Shown here piece after piece: positions 6,489 to 16,231 of a stretch of 62,261 nucleotides of DNA. Source of the DNA: JAISFI01 sp031553775 (lineage in GTDB: Bacteria > Bacteroidota > Bacteroidia > Bacteroidales > Azobacteroidaceae). Each line of letters starts with the position of its first letter. Within the stretch, counting starts at the first letter, position 1. The position numbers and the translations under genes are program-made. The notes beneath the pieces are model-generated. The model worked only from the letters and a program-made list of their open reading frames with translations, did not search any database and was not told the DNA's origin. The stretch covers positions 1-62,261 of the forward strand of contig JAVBLA010000051.1 of assembly GCA_031553775.1 (NCBI GenBank). The letters are read 5' to 3'.

Positions 6489-8885
6489 TCAGTTATAGGT
6501 TAATTGAGCAGTTGCTTTACACGGTTTATTAGTTTTAAATCGAATCCAATGTGCATTATATCCATCGGGAAAATCAAATGTTAATTTTTCTCCGGCTTTT
6601 AATGAGAATGTTTTAAATGTTTTCCAGCCGTCAAAATCGACATCCACTTCGGCAATGATATCCACATTCGTATCGGCCGACAGTTCCAGAGTCTTTTTAT
6701 CGTATCCTGTCATCAGGTACTGATCGGAATATACATTGGGTTGTACATTTGTATTTTTCCAGGGGCCACCAACACCCACCGGTTTCCCCAAGCCCCATAA
6801 ATCTTCAATTGCACCAAACCAGAGGTTTACTTTTCCGTCTTTCGATTTAAAAACATGTCCATCGGCTTTGGCTTTTGTATCCACTCCGGATATTACCAAC
6901 AATCCTCTCCATGTACAAAAATCCATGATTGCTTTGTTATGGGTAGCTATCGGCCGGATGGAAAAGAGGTTCAGGTCGATCGGAAATTTCTTTTGAGGAA
7001 CCTCATAGAAAGTTCCATGTACGTTCATTACAAAACGTTCTGTTACTAATTCCCGGATACCCCTGTGAGTACCCTCTGTCAGGTATTTGTCATAGATGGG
7101 ATCTCCTTTCGGTAATCTCACCCGCATACCGGCTCTCTCTACAATAACAGATGCTTCATCTACAGAATAATCCGTATTTACTTTTAATATTTTACTGGCT
7201 TCATCCTGTTTTTCCTGATCTTTGATGGTAGTAATTGAGATATTTTCATCTACTTCATAATATGCACTGTTGGCAATAACCTGTAGATTCAGGTTGTGGG
7301 CAGCCGGTCTCATATACGTTTCATTGGTTTTTACCTTTTCATGAATTCCGGCAATTCCTTTGAACATTTCTTTTTTCAACGGATTGTAATTGCTTTGGGC
7401 AAAATGGAAAGTAGCCGATAACTTACAATCGGTATCTGAAATCAAACGCACCCATTGTACATTGAATCCTTCCGGAAAAAGATAATAGACATATCCTTTT
7501 TTACCGATGTTCATATCTGCATATTTAGTCCATTTACCATCTCCATTGGCATCGATTTCAATGCGGACATTTACCGGTTGAAAGTTGTCATGACTAATAT
7601 GCAACACTCTCTTGTCAAAACCCTGTATAAAGAACGGATCGGAAGGAACATCGGCTTGTACGGCATCGTTTTGCCAGACACTTCCATAAGCTCTTTTGGG
7701 TCCCCAGGTGCTCAGTTCATCCCATGAGCCGAACCACAGATTAGAAATACATCGTCCTGCATAATGATTCCCGAATAAAGCGGTTTCATCTCCTGATATC
7801 ACTACATTTCCATTCCATCCGCAGAAATCGGTTGTCACTTTCAGATGGCTTGACAGCGGATTAATTCCTTTGGAGTTTTTTCTTGTGAATGTGGAAGGGA
7901 ATTCATAATACATCCCGTGGACATCCATTAAATATTTTCCGTTCACTACTTCACGGATCCTGGGCCACTCGGAATAATGTCCCTGCCAATGGTCGTAGGT
8001 ACTTGTTGCCTTAGGCAGACGGTATTTATACCACTTTCCATTATCCAGTAGCATCAGTAATACGGAGCGTTTATCCCATCCGATGCTCCAGATAGGATCC
8101 GAATCCTTTGAGTTTCCGTAAATACCGCCCGGACCTGTTACATCCGTAAACTGATGGCGTTGAACGATTCTCCAGGTTTCTCCGTCATATTCCGCCAGCA
8201 CGCCCATATCTTCGGGTGTTTGAGCTTCTGATCCTGCCTGAAGTAATCCTTCGGCAATTTTCAGGGTACCCTGACCTTCTCCGTTATTAGAAATGACATA
8301 CCTGCCCTGTCCGGTGTACGCTCCTTTGCCATGCCAACCCGGCACCGGCTTTTTGAATAATAACTTAGCTTCCAACGTGTGCACATTCACTTCGTACATC
8401 ATTCCTTCCATATCCTGAATATATATGTAATTAGCAGGATCGGTGAGGTGACGGGCTGTTGCGGTTAGCCGTCCCGGCATCTCACTATACGGAATGGTCC
8501 TTACATTACCATCCTTATCTATTAAGTGAGGACCGATCACCAGTTGTTGGCTTTCTTTATGTATCATTCTGTTTGCCGGGGTTCCACCTACACTTTTCGG
8601 ATGTATTTCCATGTTGAATTTATCATCGATCACCCATAGTTTATCGGAACTTCCATTCGGGCAAAAACCGCCATAAGAAATCATCCACAACTTATTCGCC
8701 CAGGGAACAATTGCTCCAATACCGCACTCCTGACCATCTCCTTTTTTACAGGGGCTATTCTCTTCTTTGAGATTGTAAACAGCCAGATGAGGATATACGC
8801 CGCTAATTTCTACTTTTCGTTGTGCATGAACACCGATGGCAATCACACAAAATAAAGAGATTAATAAAAAACTTCTTCTTTTCAT
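6489..8885 (-). CDS. PUL-associated secreted protein with duplicated C-terminal domain
   Basis: The product is 798 residues with a Sec signal peptide ending at AIGVHAQ. Residues about 25-310 have a propeller-like strand pattern (KLWMISYGGFCPNG, GRYVISNNGEG, SDPIWSIGWDKRSVLLMLLDNGKWYKY). A roughly 190-residue unit then occurs twice, about 315-505 and 615-798. Matching landmarks are YLMDVHGMYYEFP / FVMNVHGTFYEVP, DFCGWNGNVVISG / DFCTWRGLLVISG, SNLWFGSWDELSTWG / VNLWFGAIEDLWGLG and FPEGFNVQWVRL / FPDGYNAHWIRF. I do not recognise a named enzyme family. The position directly after SusD suggests a periplasmic or surface role in handling the PUL glycan. Confidence 0.75.
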   Translation of the reverse strand: MKRRSFLLISLFCVIAIGVHAQRKVEISGVYPHLAVYNLKEENSPCKKGDGQECGIGAIVPWANKLWMISYGGFCPNGSSDKLWVIDDKFNMEIHPKSVGGTPANRMIHKESQQLVIGPHLIDKDGNVRTIPYSEMPGRLTATARHLTDPANYIYIQDMEGMMYEVNVHTLEAKLLFKKPVPGWHGKGAYTGQGRYVISNNGEGQGTLKIAEGLLQAGSEAQTPEDMGVLAEYDGETWRIVQRHQFTDVTGPGGIYGNSKDSDPIWSIGWDKRSVLLMLLDNGKWYKYRLPKATSTYDHWQGHYSEWPRIREVVNGKYLMDVHGMYYEFPSTFTRKNSKGINPLSSHLKVTTDFCGWNGNVVISGDETALFGNHYAGRCISNLWFGSWDELSTWGPKRAYGSVWQNDAVQADVPSDPFFIQGFDKRVLHISHDNFQPVNVRIEIDANGDGKWTKYADMNIGKKGYVYYLFPEGFNVQWVRLISDTDCKLSATFHFAQSNYNPLKKEMFKGIAGIHEKVKTNETYMRPAAHNLNLQVIANSAYYEVDENISITTIKDQEKQDEASKILKVNTDYSVDEASVIVERAGMRVRLPKGDPIYDKYLTEGTHRGIRELVTERFVMNVHGTFYEVPQKKFPIDLNLFSIRPIATHNKAIMDFCTWRGLLVISGVDTKAKADGHVFKSKDGKVNLWFGAIEDLWGLGKPVGVGGPWKNTNVQPNVYSDQYLMTGYDKKTLELSADTNVDIIAEVDVDFDGWKTFKTFSLKAGEKLTFDFPDGYNAHWIRFKTNKPCKATAQLTYN

Positions 8886-8937
8886 TGTTTTTTAAAATAA
8901 TTAATATTGATTTTTTATTTATAAAAGCCATAATATC

Positions 8938-8985
8938 CAGCCTGTTAAGTACCCTATAACCAATGTATATTCCCCCAACAGGCTG
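8938..8985. promoter_or_regulatory. Intercistronic hairpin after susD
   Basis: CAGCCTGTT at 8938-8946 is the reverse complement of AACAGGCTG at 8977-8985, with a 30-base loop, in the 114-base gap after the SusD stop. No T-run follows on the minus strand, so it may be an mRNA-stabilising or processing structure rather than a full terminator. Confidence 0.6.
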
Positions 8986-8999
8986 AATGGAAACCTTTC

Positions 9000-10700
9000 T
9001 TAATAATTCGGATTTTGTGGTTTTAAGTTCGGGTTGATCAGGATTTCCTTAGCCGGTATCGGGAACAGGTATTGACGGTTTTTATCAAATGTTCTCTGAA
9101 CGATCAGTTTAATATATCCTTTGTCATACATAGGTTTGAAATCAGCAATACCGTTATCGTCTAAATTCGGGGTTTCCGGGAAAAACCAGAGACCGGCATC
9201 CACTACTTTTTTCAGTGCGGCAGGATCTAATAAGCCATAGTGAGGATTATTCAAAGCCTTATCTGCAATTTTCCAGCGGATAATGTCTTTATAACGCAGT
9301 CCTTCTTTTGCAAATTCCATCCGTCTTTCACACCTTAGAATTTTTCTTAGCTCAGTCTGATCTTTAGTCGTTATTTCAGGGTACCTGCCGGTATCGGCCC
9401 TTTTCACACCGTATGCTCTGGCCCTGACCATATTTATTGCATCCAATACGGAATCATCGATTTTATTGGCTTCGATTTTTGCTTCCGCATACATAAGCAG
9501 TACATCTGCATAACGTATAATTACATAATCGGGCTCTATTTTAAATGCATTGGTTATCCAGGATTCATCCACTCCTTTTTTCCACAACAATCCATTGTAA
9601 GAAGCATAGGTATTAACAGCCCTTGTATCGTTGTTTTTTATATTTATACTGGTAGTATAATTCATTACCATAGTAGCATAAGGATTAGGATCGTATTCTA
9701 CATCCAAGTGCGGTTTACCAAACTCAACAATGGTAGCAGTACAACGGGGATCCCTGTTTTCAAACGGTTTCAAGTGATTGAATAATGGCGATTGATCGAT
9801 AGGTAAACCGTCTGTGCACAAATAGGAGCAGAATAATTCCCAACTCGGATATACACTGGCAAATCCGCCTCTGTTTCGGGGCAATGTATTCTGCACATGA
9901 GCCGAAAGTGCGAAGCCCAGTTCCAACGACCGTGGGGAACCAAACACCAGTTCTTTGGATTGTTTGGTAGAAGGCAAGAACAAAGTTGCATAATCCGAAT
10001 ATAGTTCGTATGCTCCCAAATCCATACATTTCTTTGCTGCATCGGCGGCAATATCCCAATCTCCGCTATACAAGGCATAACGGGCTTTAAATGCATATGC
10101 AGCTCCTTTGGTCACAGTTGTCGCACTGGTTGCCGGATATTTTACCGGAAGATTCGGTATGGCATCATCGATATCCTTATACACTGCCTGCATCACTTGA
10201 TTTTTGGGTGTTTTCCCCATGGTAAAAGCCTCTTCGATATCGATCATTTTATCTACATAAACAACATCTCCGAAGTAAAAGGCAAGCATTGCATGTTGCG
10301 CTCCTCTTACAAATAAAGCCTGGGATTGGTATAAATTAACTTTATCTTCGTGAATACCCATCTCTCTCGCTTTATCAATATTTGACAATAAAACATTGGC
10401 TCTGGCTATGGCTTTATATGCGTTAACCCAGAGAGTTTCTACGAATGAAGTCTCTCCATTGATCGAACCGTCGGTTATAGCCATCAGCGTATTTCTAAAC
10501 TGCTGATCATCAGCCCAGAATTCTTCATCTATCGGCCAGAAAACCTGCCGGAACAAACCATTTACCGACATATCCATTTCTTCTTCAGAGGAATACCAGT
10601 TTCCGGATGCAGCTTCCGACAATGGATTTAGGTCCAGATCCACGCATGAGTAAAAACTCAGCAAAAAAACGATTATGATACTATTATATATTGTTTTCAT
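9000..10700 (-). CDS. susD: SusD/RagB-family outer-membrane glycan-binding lipoprotein
   Basis: The 566-residue protein has a lipoprotein signal (LLSFYSCVDLDLNP, Cys near residue 19) and the SusD family signatures: the N-terminal SEAASGNWYSSEEEMDMSVNGLFRQ region, TPR-like helices (YKAIARANVLLSNID, AQHAMLAFYFGD, AKKCMDLGAYEL), and the C-terminal VIIRYADVLLMYAEAKIEANK ... LRCERRMEFAKEGLRYKDIIRW ... PIPAKEILINPNLKPQNPNY. SusD proteins form the lid over the SusC channel and bind oligosaccharides at the surface. It lies 11 bases after susC, certainly co-transcribed. The family name is used as the symbol; the substrate is not determined. Confidence 0.96.
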   Translation of the reverse strand: MKTIYNSIIIVFLLSFYSCVDLDLNPLSEAASGNWYSSEEEMDMSVNGLFRQVFWPIDEEFWADDQQFRNTLMAITDGSINGETSFVETLWVNAYKAIARANVLLSNIDKAREMGIHEDKVNLYQSQALFVRGAQHAMLAFYFGDVVYVDKMIDIEEAFTMGKTPKNQVMQAVYKDIDDAIPNLPVKYPATSATTVTKGAAYAFKARYALYSGDWDIAADAAKKCMDLGAYELYSDYATLFLPSTKQSKELVFGSPRSLELGFALSAHVQNTLPRNRGGFASVYPSWELFCSYLCTDGLPIDQSPLFNHLKPFENRDPRCTATIVEFGKPHLDVEYDPNPYATMVMNYTTSINIKNNDTRAVNTYASYNGLLWKKGVDESWITNAFKIEPDYVIIRYADVLLMYAEAKIEANKIDDSVLDAINMVRARAYGVKRADTGRYPEITTKDQTELRKILRCERRMEFAKEGLRYKDIIRWKIADKALNNPHYGLLDPAALKKVVDAGLWFFPETPNLDDNGIADFKPMYDKGYIKLIVQRTFDKNRQYLFPIPAKEILINPNLKPQNPNY

Positions 10701-10711
10701 AAGGTGAATTA

Positions 10712-13700
10712 TTAGAATTTGATAGATAATCCGAATATGTATGATGATACTATAGGATATGAACCGACACTACTCATTTCAGGATCCCATCCGTCCGGGT
10801 AGTTATTGAAACAGTATAAATCATTGAGACTGACATAGAATCTCAAATCTTTCACGAACAGGCTTTTAACAATTTTTTCCGGCAGGGAATATCCCAGATT
10901 TATATTCTTCAGGCGAAGATACCCTCCATTGAATAACCAATAATCGGACAAGATGTAGTTGTTAGAAGCTGCCGTATTCGAAAGTCTGGGATATTCAGCT
11001 CCCAGGTTTTCTTCATCTGTTTTATAATGGCTCCAATATTTTCCATCAATAAATTCCGGAATATTTTTATAATTGGCCGTTAAAGGTTGCGACATTTTAT
11101 CTTTCCTTACGGTTTCCTTTCCAACTCCCTGCAAGGTTACCGACAGGTCGAAGCCTTTGTATTCTAAATACAGGTTAGCGCCATACAAGTAGCGAGGCAG
11201 TGATCCCCCCAATAATACTTTATCGTATTCCGGAGATATTTTTCCATCCGGAACACCATCCGGACCGCTGATGTCTTTGTATTTAATATCTCCTACTTTT
11301 ACATTGCTGTTTAATTTAGGAGAATTGGCTAAATCTTCCTGGGTTTGATACAATCCATCCGATAAATAGCCGTACCATTCGTTAAATTCACTTCCTTCGT
11401 ATTTCACCTGGTCTCCTAAGAATTGAATTCCCCCCAAATCTCCCATCCTGGATTTGAAATCAGATAAATTACCTGAAATTCCATATGTTAGATTTCCAAT
11501 TTTGTCCCTCCAGGAAACTTCCAGATCGAAACCTTTTGTTCTCATGATTCCCGTATTCTGATCCGGATTTTCATAACCGATATAATCGGGTATTTCCAGT
11601 TCCAGCAACATGTCTTTTGTTTTCTTTGTATAATAATCGCCTGTTAATTGCAAGCGGTTATCGAAAAACGACATATTTACTCCAAAATTCGTTGATTCAG
11701 TTGTTTCCCAGGTAATTCCTTGTATGGCATATTTTTGCAATGCAGCTCCGGCTAATGCAACAGCTTTATCTCCCTGATAAAATATTCCATTATTGAATGC
11801 GATCATCGATTGGTAGGGGTAATTCCCTATCCTGTCATTTCCCAATACTCCCCAGGATGCTCTCAGTTTTAAGAACGACAGTACCGGTATTTTCGGCATG
11901 AATGATTCTTCAGATAGATTCCATCCGGCAGAGAAAGAGGGAAAGGTACCCCATCTGTAATCCGGGTGAAAACGGGAAGAACCGTCGGCCCTGATGTTGG
12001 CCTGTACTAAATATCTGTCTTTGAAATTGTATGATAATCTTCCGAAATAAGAGCGGTAAGCAATTTCAGAGGCAGTTCCGGAGTTGTCCCTATAGGTCAA
12101 CGGTCCTACATTCAAATAAGGAAATTCATGCAACTCATAGGCGTCTCTACCTGCTGTTAAACTTTCGGTAAAAGAAGAAAAACTTTCATAACCGGCCATT
12201 ACATTGAACTTGTGTCTATGAATTGTAGCAGAGTAATCGGCTGTAAACAAATAAGTAATATCCCTGTAGTCATCCCGGCTCTCCAGAAGATTGGTCTGCT
12301 GGTGCCCATTTATTTGTCCGGTTATCTCGGATGCATTAAATTTTGAATTATGATTCACTTTTTTAGTGAACTTTTTGGCTTTGTTGAAATTATATTTCGG
12401 AGCGATAGCGCCTGAGAATTTTAAGCCCGGTAACGGTTTGAGGTCAACACTGACTTTTCCTCCCACCTGGTTGAATTCCTGATCATTTGTTCCTCCATAT
12501 GTAACTGCGCCGTACGGATTCTCACCTCCCTTACCATCAGCAAGTCCTCCGTTGTTCCATACTGCCGGATAAATAGCCGGCATTACCCGCATCAGTTCAT
12601 TCGGTACGGATACCGGAGTAGTATACATAGAGCGTTTGAAATAGATATCGGCAGAAGCAGAAATCACTTTACTGATATTGAAGTCATTATTTATACGGGT
12701 AGTGATCCGGTTGAATTCCCTGTTTATATACAATCCGTCTTCAAAGTCGTAGACAAAAGAAACATTACTTCTAACTACATTTGTACCTCCGGAAATGTTC
12801 AGTGTATGTGTTTGCCTGGGAGCGGAACTTTTCATGATCATTCCTTCCCAATCCGTAATGGGATATTCGTCAGGATTTTCTTTGTTCAATGCATAATAAT
12901 TGTCAATAACATCTTTTGCATGTGTCGGATATTCGTTTGCTCCATTACCGGCATCATTCCACCTCAGCTCATTTTCCATCTGCATGTACCGGGTAACTTC
13001 AACATATTTCGGACTGGCTGTGGGTTTGTTGATTCCATATTCAAAAGAATAACTCAAAGCCAATTTGTCGCTTTTTCCCCGCTTGGTTGTAATTAATATT
13101 ACCCCGGCGGCAGCACGCGAACCATAAATGGCTGCAGATGCTGCATCTTTCAAAACCGTCATACTTTCTACATCGTTAGGGTTGATATCGTCAATATTAG
13201 GAACATATATTCCATCGACAATTATAAGCGGATTGGTATTCCCAATGGTAGTGATACCCCTGATTTTAATCGTGGAAGAAGTACCCGGCGCTCCATTTGT
13301 TCTTTGAACCATTACTCCGGGCATTGTACCTTGTAGTGCCGTAGACAACTGGCTGGTTTTCTTGTCGCTGATAACATTTCCGGAAAGTGCGCTGTAAGAT
13401 CCTGTCAAGTCCTTTTTAGCCTGCGTTCCATATCCGATAACGATTACATCGTCCAGTACATTTTCATTTTCTTTCAGTACAACATCGAAGTTTTTCTTTC
13501 CGTTCACCGGAATATCCTGAGTTGTATATCCGACGTAAGAAACAGATAATGTTGCGTTAGAAGCAACAGACAGTGTGAATTTTCCTTTTTCATCGGTCAC
13601 CACACCATTTGCCGTGTTTTTCACAGAAACCGTAGCACCTAAAAGCGCTTCTCCGGATTCATCAGTTACCACCCCCGTTACTGTTATTTTAGAAACCGGG

Positions 13701-13819
13701 GTATCTTTTTGTTGCACAGAAGTAGAATTTTTCTTTAACGTATCAGCATGCGTTGATTCTATCGTCAAAGAAGAGATAAAAATAAGGAATAAAACGATCC
13801 TTAGAAATTGTTTTTTCAT
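10712..13819 (-). CDS. susC: SusC/RagA-family TonB-dependent outer-membrane transporter
   Basis: At 1035 residues it is typical in length. After a signal peptide comes a carboxypeptidase-regulatory-like domain (about 45-120: ITVTGVVTDESGEALLGATV ... VSYVGYTTQDI). The TonB-box-like segment (VIVIGYGTQAKKDLTGS) and plug domain (LQGTMPGVMVQRTNGAPG, IRGITTIGNTNPLIIVDG, VLKDAASAAIYGSRAAAGVILITTKRG) follow, then a long 22-strand barrel ending in SYIFGLSIKF with terminal Phe. No N-terminal anti-sigma-interacting STN domain is visible, consistent with control by a classical regulator such as the neighbouring LacI rather than an ECF sigma pair. Confidence 0.97.
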   Translation of the reverse strand: MKKQFLRIVLFLIFISSLTIESTHADTLKKNSTSVQQKDTPVSKITVTGVVTDESGEALLGATVSVKNTANGVVTDEKGKFTLSVASNATLSVSYVGYTTQDIPVNGKKNFDVVLKENENVLDDVIVIGYGTQAKKDLTGSYSALSGNVISDKKTSQLSTALQGTMPGVMVQRTNGAPGTSSTIKIRGITTIGNTNPLIIVDGIYVPNIDDINPNDVESMTVLKDAASAAIYGSRAAAGVILITTKRGKSDKLALSYSFEYGINKPTASPKYVEVTRYMQMENELRWNDAGNGANEYPTHAKDVIDNYYALNKENPDEYPITDWEGMIMKSSAPRQTHTLNISGGTNVVRSNVSFVYDFEDGLYINREFNRITTRINNDFNISKVISASADIYFKRSMYTTPVSVPNELMRVMPAIYPAVWNNGGLADGKGGENPYGAVTYGGTNDQEFNQVGGKVSVDLKPLPGLKFSGAIAPKYNFNKAKKFTKKVNHNSKFNASEITGQINGHQQTNLLESRDDYRDITYLFTADYSATIHRHKFNVMAGYESFSSFTESLTAGRDAYELHEFPYLNVGPLTYRDNSGTASEIAYRSYFGRLSYNFKDRYLVQANIRADGSSRFHPDYRWGTFPSFSAGWNLSEESFMPKIPVLSFLKLRASWGVLGNDRIGNYPYQSMIAFNNGIFYQGDKAVALAGAALQKYAIQGITWETTESTNFGVNMSFFDNRLQLTGDYYTKKTKDMLLELEIPDYIGYENPDQNTGIMRTKGFDLEVSWRDKIGNLTYGISGNLSDFKSRMGDLGGIQFLGDQVKYEGSEFNEWYGYLSDGLYQTQEDLANSPKLNSNVKVGDIKYKDISGPDGVPDGKISPEYDKVLLGGSLPRYLYGANLYLEYKGFDLSVTLQGVGKETVRKDKMSQPLTANYKNIPEFIDGKYWSHYKTDEENLGAEYPRLSNTAASNNYILSDYWLFNGGYLRLKNINLGYSLPEKIVKSLFVKDLRFYVSLNDLYCFNNYPDGWDPEMSSVGSYPIVSSYIFGLSIKF

Positions 13820-13882
13820 GCATTTATTATTTAAAAAGTTATTACAATAGTTTGAGACATCGTTTCGGATGTTTGGTATAGA

Positions 13883-16222
13883 TTAATCGATTATGATTTC
13901 ATCAATAAACATAAGGGTCCTTGCTCCACTACTGATATGCCATTCGGGCACTTTCGACGGTTTTGAAAGGATAATTTGGATAAACCGGGCCTTTATTTTC
14001 TTAAAAGTGGCCTGAAGTTCTTTGATCCCAACGTTTGTATCAGGTGTTTTTTCCGGATATTTCCGAGAGAAAACTTTTTGGAAAGATTTACCGTCTTCGG
14101 AAATTTGAATTTCCATCTCGCCGGCGCCGAAAACCCGGTTGTCGAGACGGGTATATGAACGGATCGCGACCGATTGAATGTATTCCGTTTTCCCCAGGTC
14201 GATAGTAACATCCATATTTTCCCGGTCAAAACTGACCCAACGGCCATCCCTATAGTTTGAAGTACCCAGGATTCCATCTACCAATAACGTCGGACCCTCT
14301 TTGCCGAATCGTCCGGAAATATCGGAATGGATACTGATTTTCTTGTTTGTAGCTTTATTGAAGCTAAAAGAACGATTTTGAAAAACCCGCCGGTTATCAT
14401 TTCTCCAGGCAATTGCTTTCAACGTAGCTGTATGATTGATGATGACGGGATTTCCTGAATAACGGAGAGATTTTTCTCCGGGCTCCGTTCCATCCAGCGT
14501 ATAATAGATCGGGGCATTATCTATCGTGCTTAAAGTAACGGACATCCGGTCTTCTTCTTTTTTTATATCAAACCGTACATCATACAAATGTTTTGAAAAG
14601 TGATATTCTTTATCGGAATAATATCCAAACATTTTTTGCAGGCGAAGCAGGAATGAGCTGTAATTCCGGTTTTCTGCAGAACACCATTGTACTTCCGATA
14701 ACGCATCCATCCGTGGCAGCACCATGAACTCTATAGCCTCTTCCGAAGATAAAAACTCCGTCCACAGATTGGCCTGGACCCCCAGCACATTTTTCTGTTC
14801 GGTTACACTTAAGCCATCTTCGGGATGATAGGAATATACCCGCTCTACAGGCAAATAGTTCCCCATACAAATCGGATCATTCTCAATATCTTCACTTTGG
14901 GCATAATCGAAGTACATATGACTGTTGGGGGCCGCTATTACTTTATATCCTTTTTTCGCTGCAGATACTACAGAATTGCTTCCGCGCCATCCCATGATAG
15001 TAGTTGTTCGAGGAGGATCATTATTCAGAATTTCATCCCATCCGATGATAGATTTTTTCTTTTCCTGCAATAATTTATCGATAAAACGAACGCAATGGCC
15101 CTGCAGATCGTCTACCGGTATTTGCAGTTCTACGGCCTTATTTTTACATTTCGGACACTCGCGCCATCTTTCCCTGGGCGTTTCGTCTCCTCCGATATGG
15201 ATGTATTTGTAAGGAAAAAGATCGGCGAGTTCATTGAAAACGTCATTCAGAAATTCATATGTTTTTTCATTACCCAGGCACAGCACATCCCGGTAAATTC
15301 CCCGGCTATTGGCAACTTTGTAAGGACCACCCGTACAACCCAGTTCCGGATAGGAAGCCAATACAGCTGTTGTATGGCCGGGAATATCTACTTCTGGGAT
15401 TATTTCAATAAACCGATCCCTGGCATACTGTACAATTTCCCGGATTTGATCTTTGGTATAAAAATACGGTCCGTATATACTGCCGTCTTCTTTAAATAGA
15501 GCAGTCTTTGCATTAGGAACCGCATTTTTTCTTGATGCTCCTATGGTGGTTAGCCGGGGATAACTGTTTATTTCTATACGCCACCCCTGGTCGTCGGAAA
15601 GATGCCAGTGAAAACGATTCATATTATGCAGGGCAAGCAGATCAATATATTCCTTGATAAATGACACCGGAAAGAAATGCCGGCATACGTCTAACATCAT
15701 TCCTCTGTAAGCAAACCGGGGACAATCATTAATGGTTACTGCCGGAAAAAGGATGTTTTTTTCTCCTGTGGAAGTAACTATCGATTTGTAAATGGTTTGT
15801 ATTCCATAAAATGTACCGGAATAACAGGCGCCATTAATTACAAGAAGAGCAGAATTAACATCAATGCGATATGCCTCTTTATTGGGATGAGACAAATCAG
15901 ATCGGAGCCTGATTGCATTAGATACAATTCCCGGATCTTCCTCTATTTTTAATTCTATATTTGTAATTTCTTTGATAGACTGTTGGAGGAAGCAGGCGTT
16001 TTTTCTCTGGATGTCATCCCCTTTGGCAAATACAATCAGTGTATTTTCATTGAGTTTGAATCCATCTCCCTCTCCGTAGACTATTTCCTGTGGCAACGGA
16101 ATCACATCATAGCTTATCCGATGGTTTTCCTGCCCATATGCATCTACCGAAGGTATAGAGATGATACCTCCAAAGCATAAAAAACAGAATGCTTTTAATA
16201 AAAACAGGATTCCACGTTTCAT
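13883..16222 (-). CDS. GH20 beta-N-acetylhexosaminidase with C-terminal discoidin module
   Basis: The 779-residue enzyme removes terminal GlcNAc or GalNAc from glycans. Domains: signal peptide (to about 30), GH20b N-terminal domain (about 35-165), GH20 catalytic barrel (about 168-510), a chitobiase-type C-terminal strand region (IYYTLDGTEPGEKSLRYSG, about 560-600) and an F5/8 type C sugar-binding module (about 635-779). The catalytic pair is seen in HIGGDETP with Asp346-Glu347, and substrate residues in FHWHLSDDQGWRIEI, IIPEVDIPGH and a Trp-rich loop (NLWTEFLS). It lies nine bases after the sialidase-fold gene and 63 before susC, so it is part of the PUL operon. It indicates a glycan with N-acetylhexosamine ends (mucin, N-glycan, chitin or peptidoglycan-like). 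Confidence 0.95.
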   Translation of the reverse strand: MKRGILFLLKAFCFLCFGGIISIPSVDAYGQENHRISYDVIPLPQEIVYGEGDGFKLNENTLIVFAKGDDIQRKNACFLQQSIKEITNIELKIEEDPGIVSNAIRLRSDLSHPNKEAYRIDVNSALLVINGACYSGTFYGIQTIYKSIVTSTGEKNILFPAVTINDCPRFAYRGMMLDVCRHFFPVSFIKEYIDLLALHNMNRFHWHLSDDQGWRIEINSYPRLTTIGASRKNAVPNAKTALFKEDGSIYGPYFYTKDQIREIVQYARDRFIEIIPEVDIPGHTTAVLASYPELGCTGGPYKVANSRGIYRDVLCLGNEKTYEFLNDVFNELADLFPYKYIHIGGDETPRERWRECPKCKNKAVELQIPVDDLQGHCVRFIDKLLQEKKKSIIGWDEILNNDPPRTTTIMGWRGSNSVVSAAKKGYKVIAAPNSHMYFDYAQSEDIENDPICMGNYLPVERVYSYHPEDGLSVTEQKNVLGVQANLWTEFLSSEEAIEFMVLPRMDALSEVQWCSAENRNYSSFLLRLQKMFGYYSDKEYHFSKHLYDVRFDIKKEEDRMSVTLSTIDNAPIYYTLDGTEPGEKSLRYSGNPVIINHTATLKAIAWRNDNRRVFQNRSFSFNKATNKKISIHSDISGRFGKEGPTLLVDGILGTSNYRDGRWVSFDRENMDVTIDLGKTEYIQSVAIRSYTRLDNRVFGAGEMEIQISEDGKSFQKVFSRKYPEKTPDTNVGIKELQATFKKIKARFIQIILSKPSKVPEWHISSGARTLMFIDEIIID

Positions 16223-16231
16223 GACGATTTG

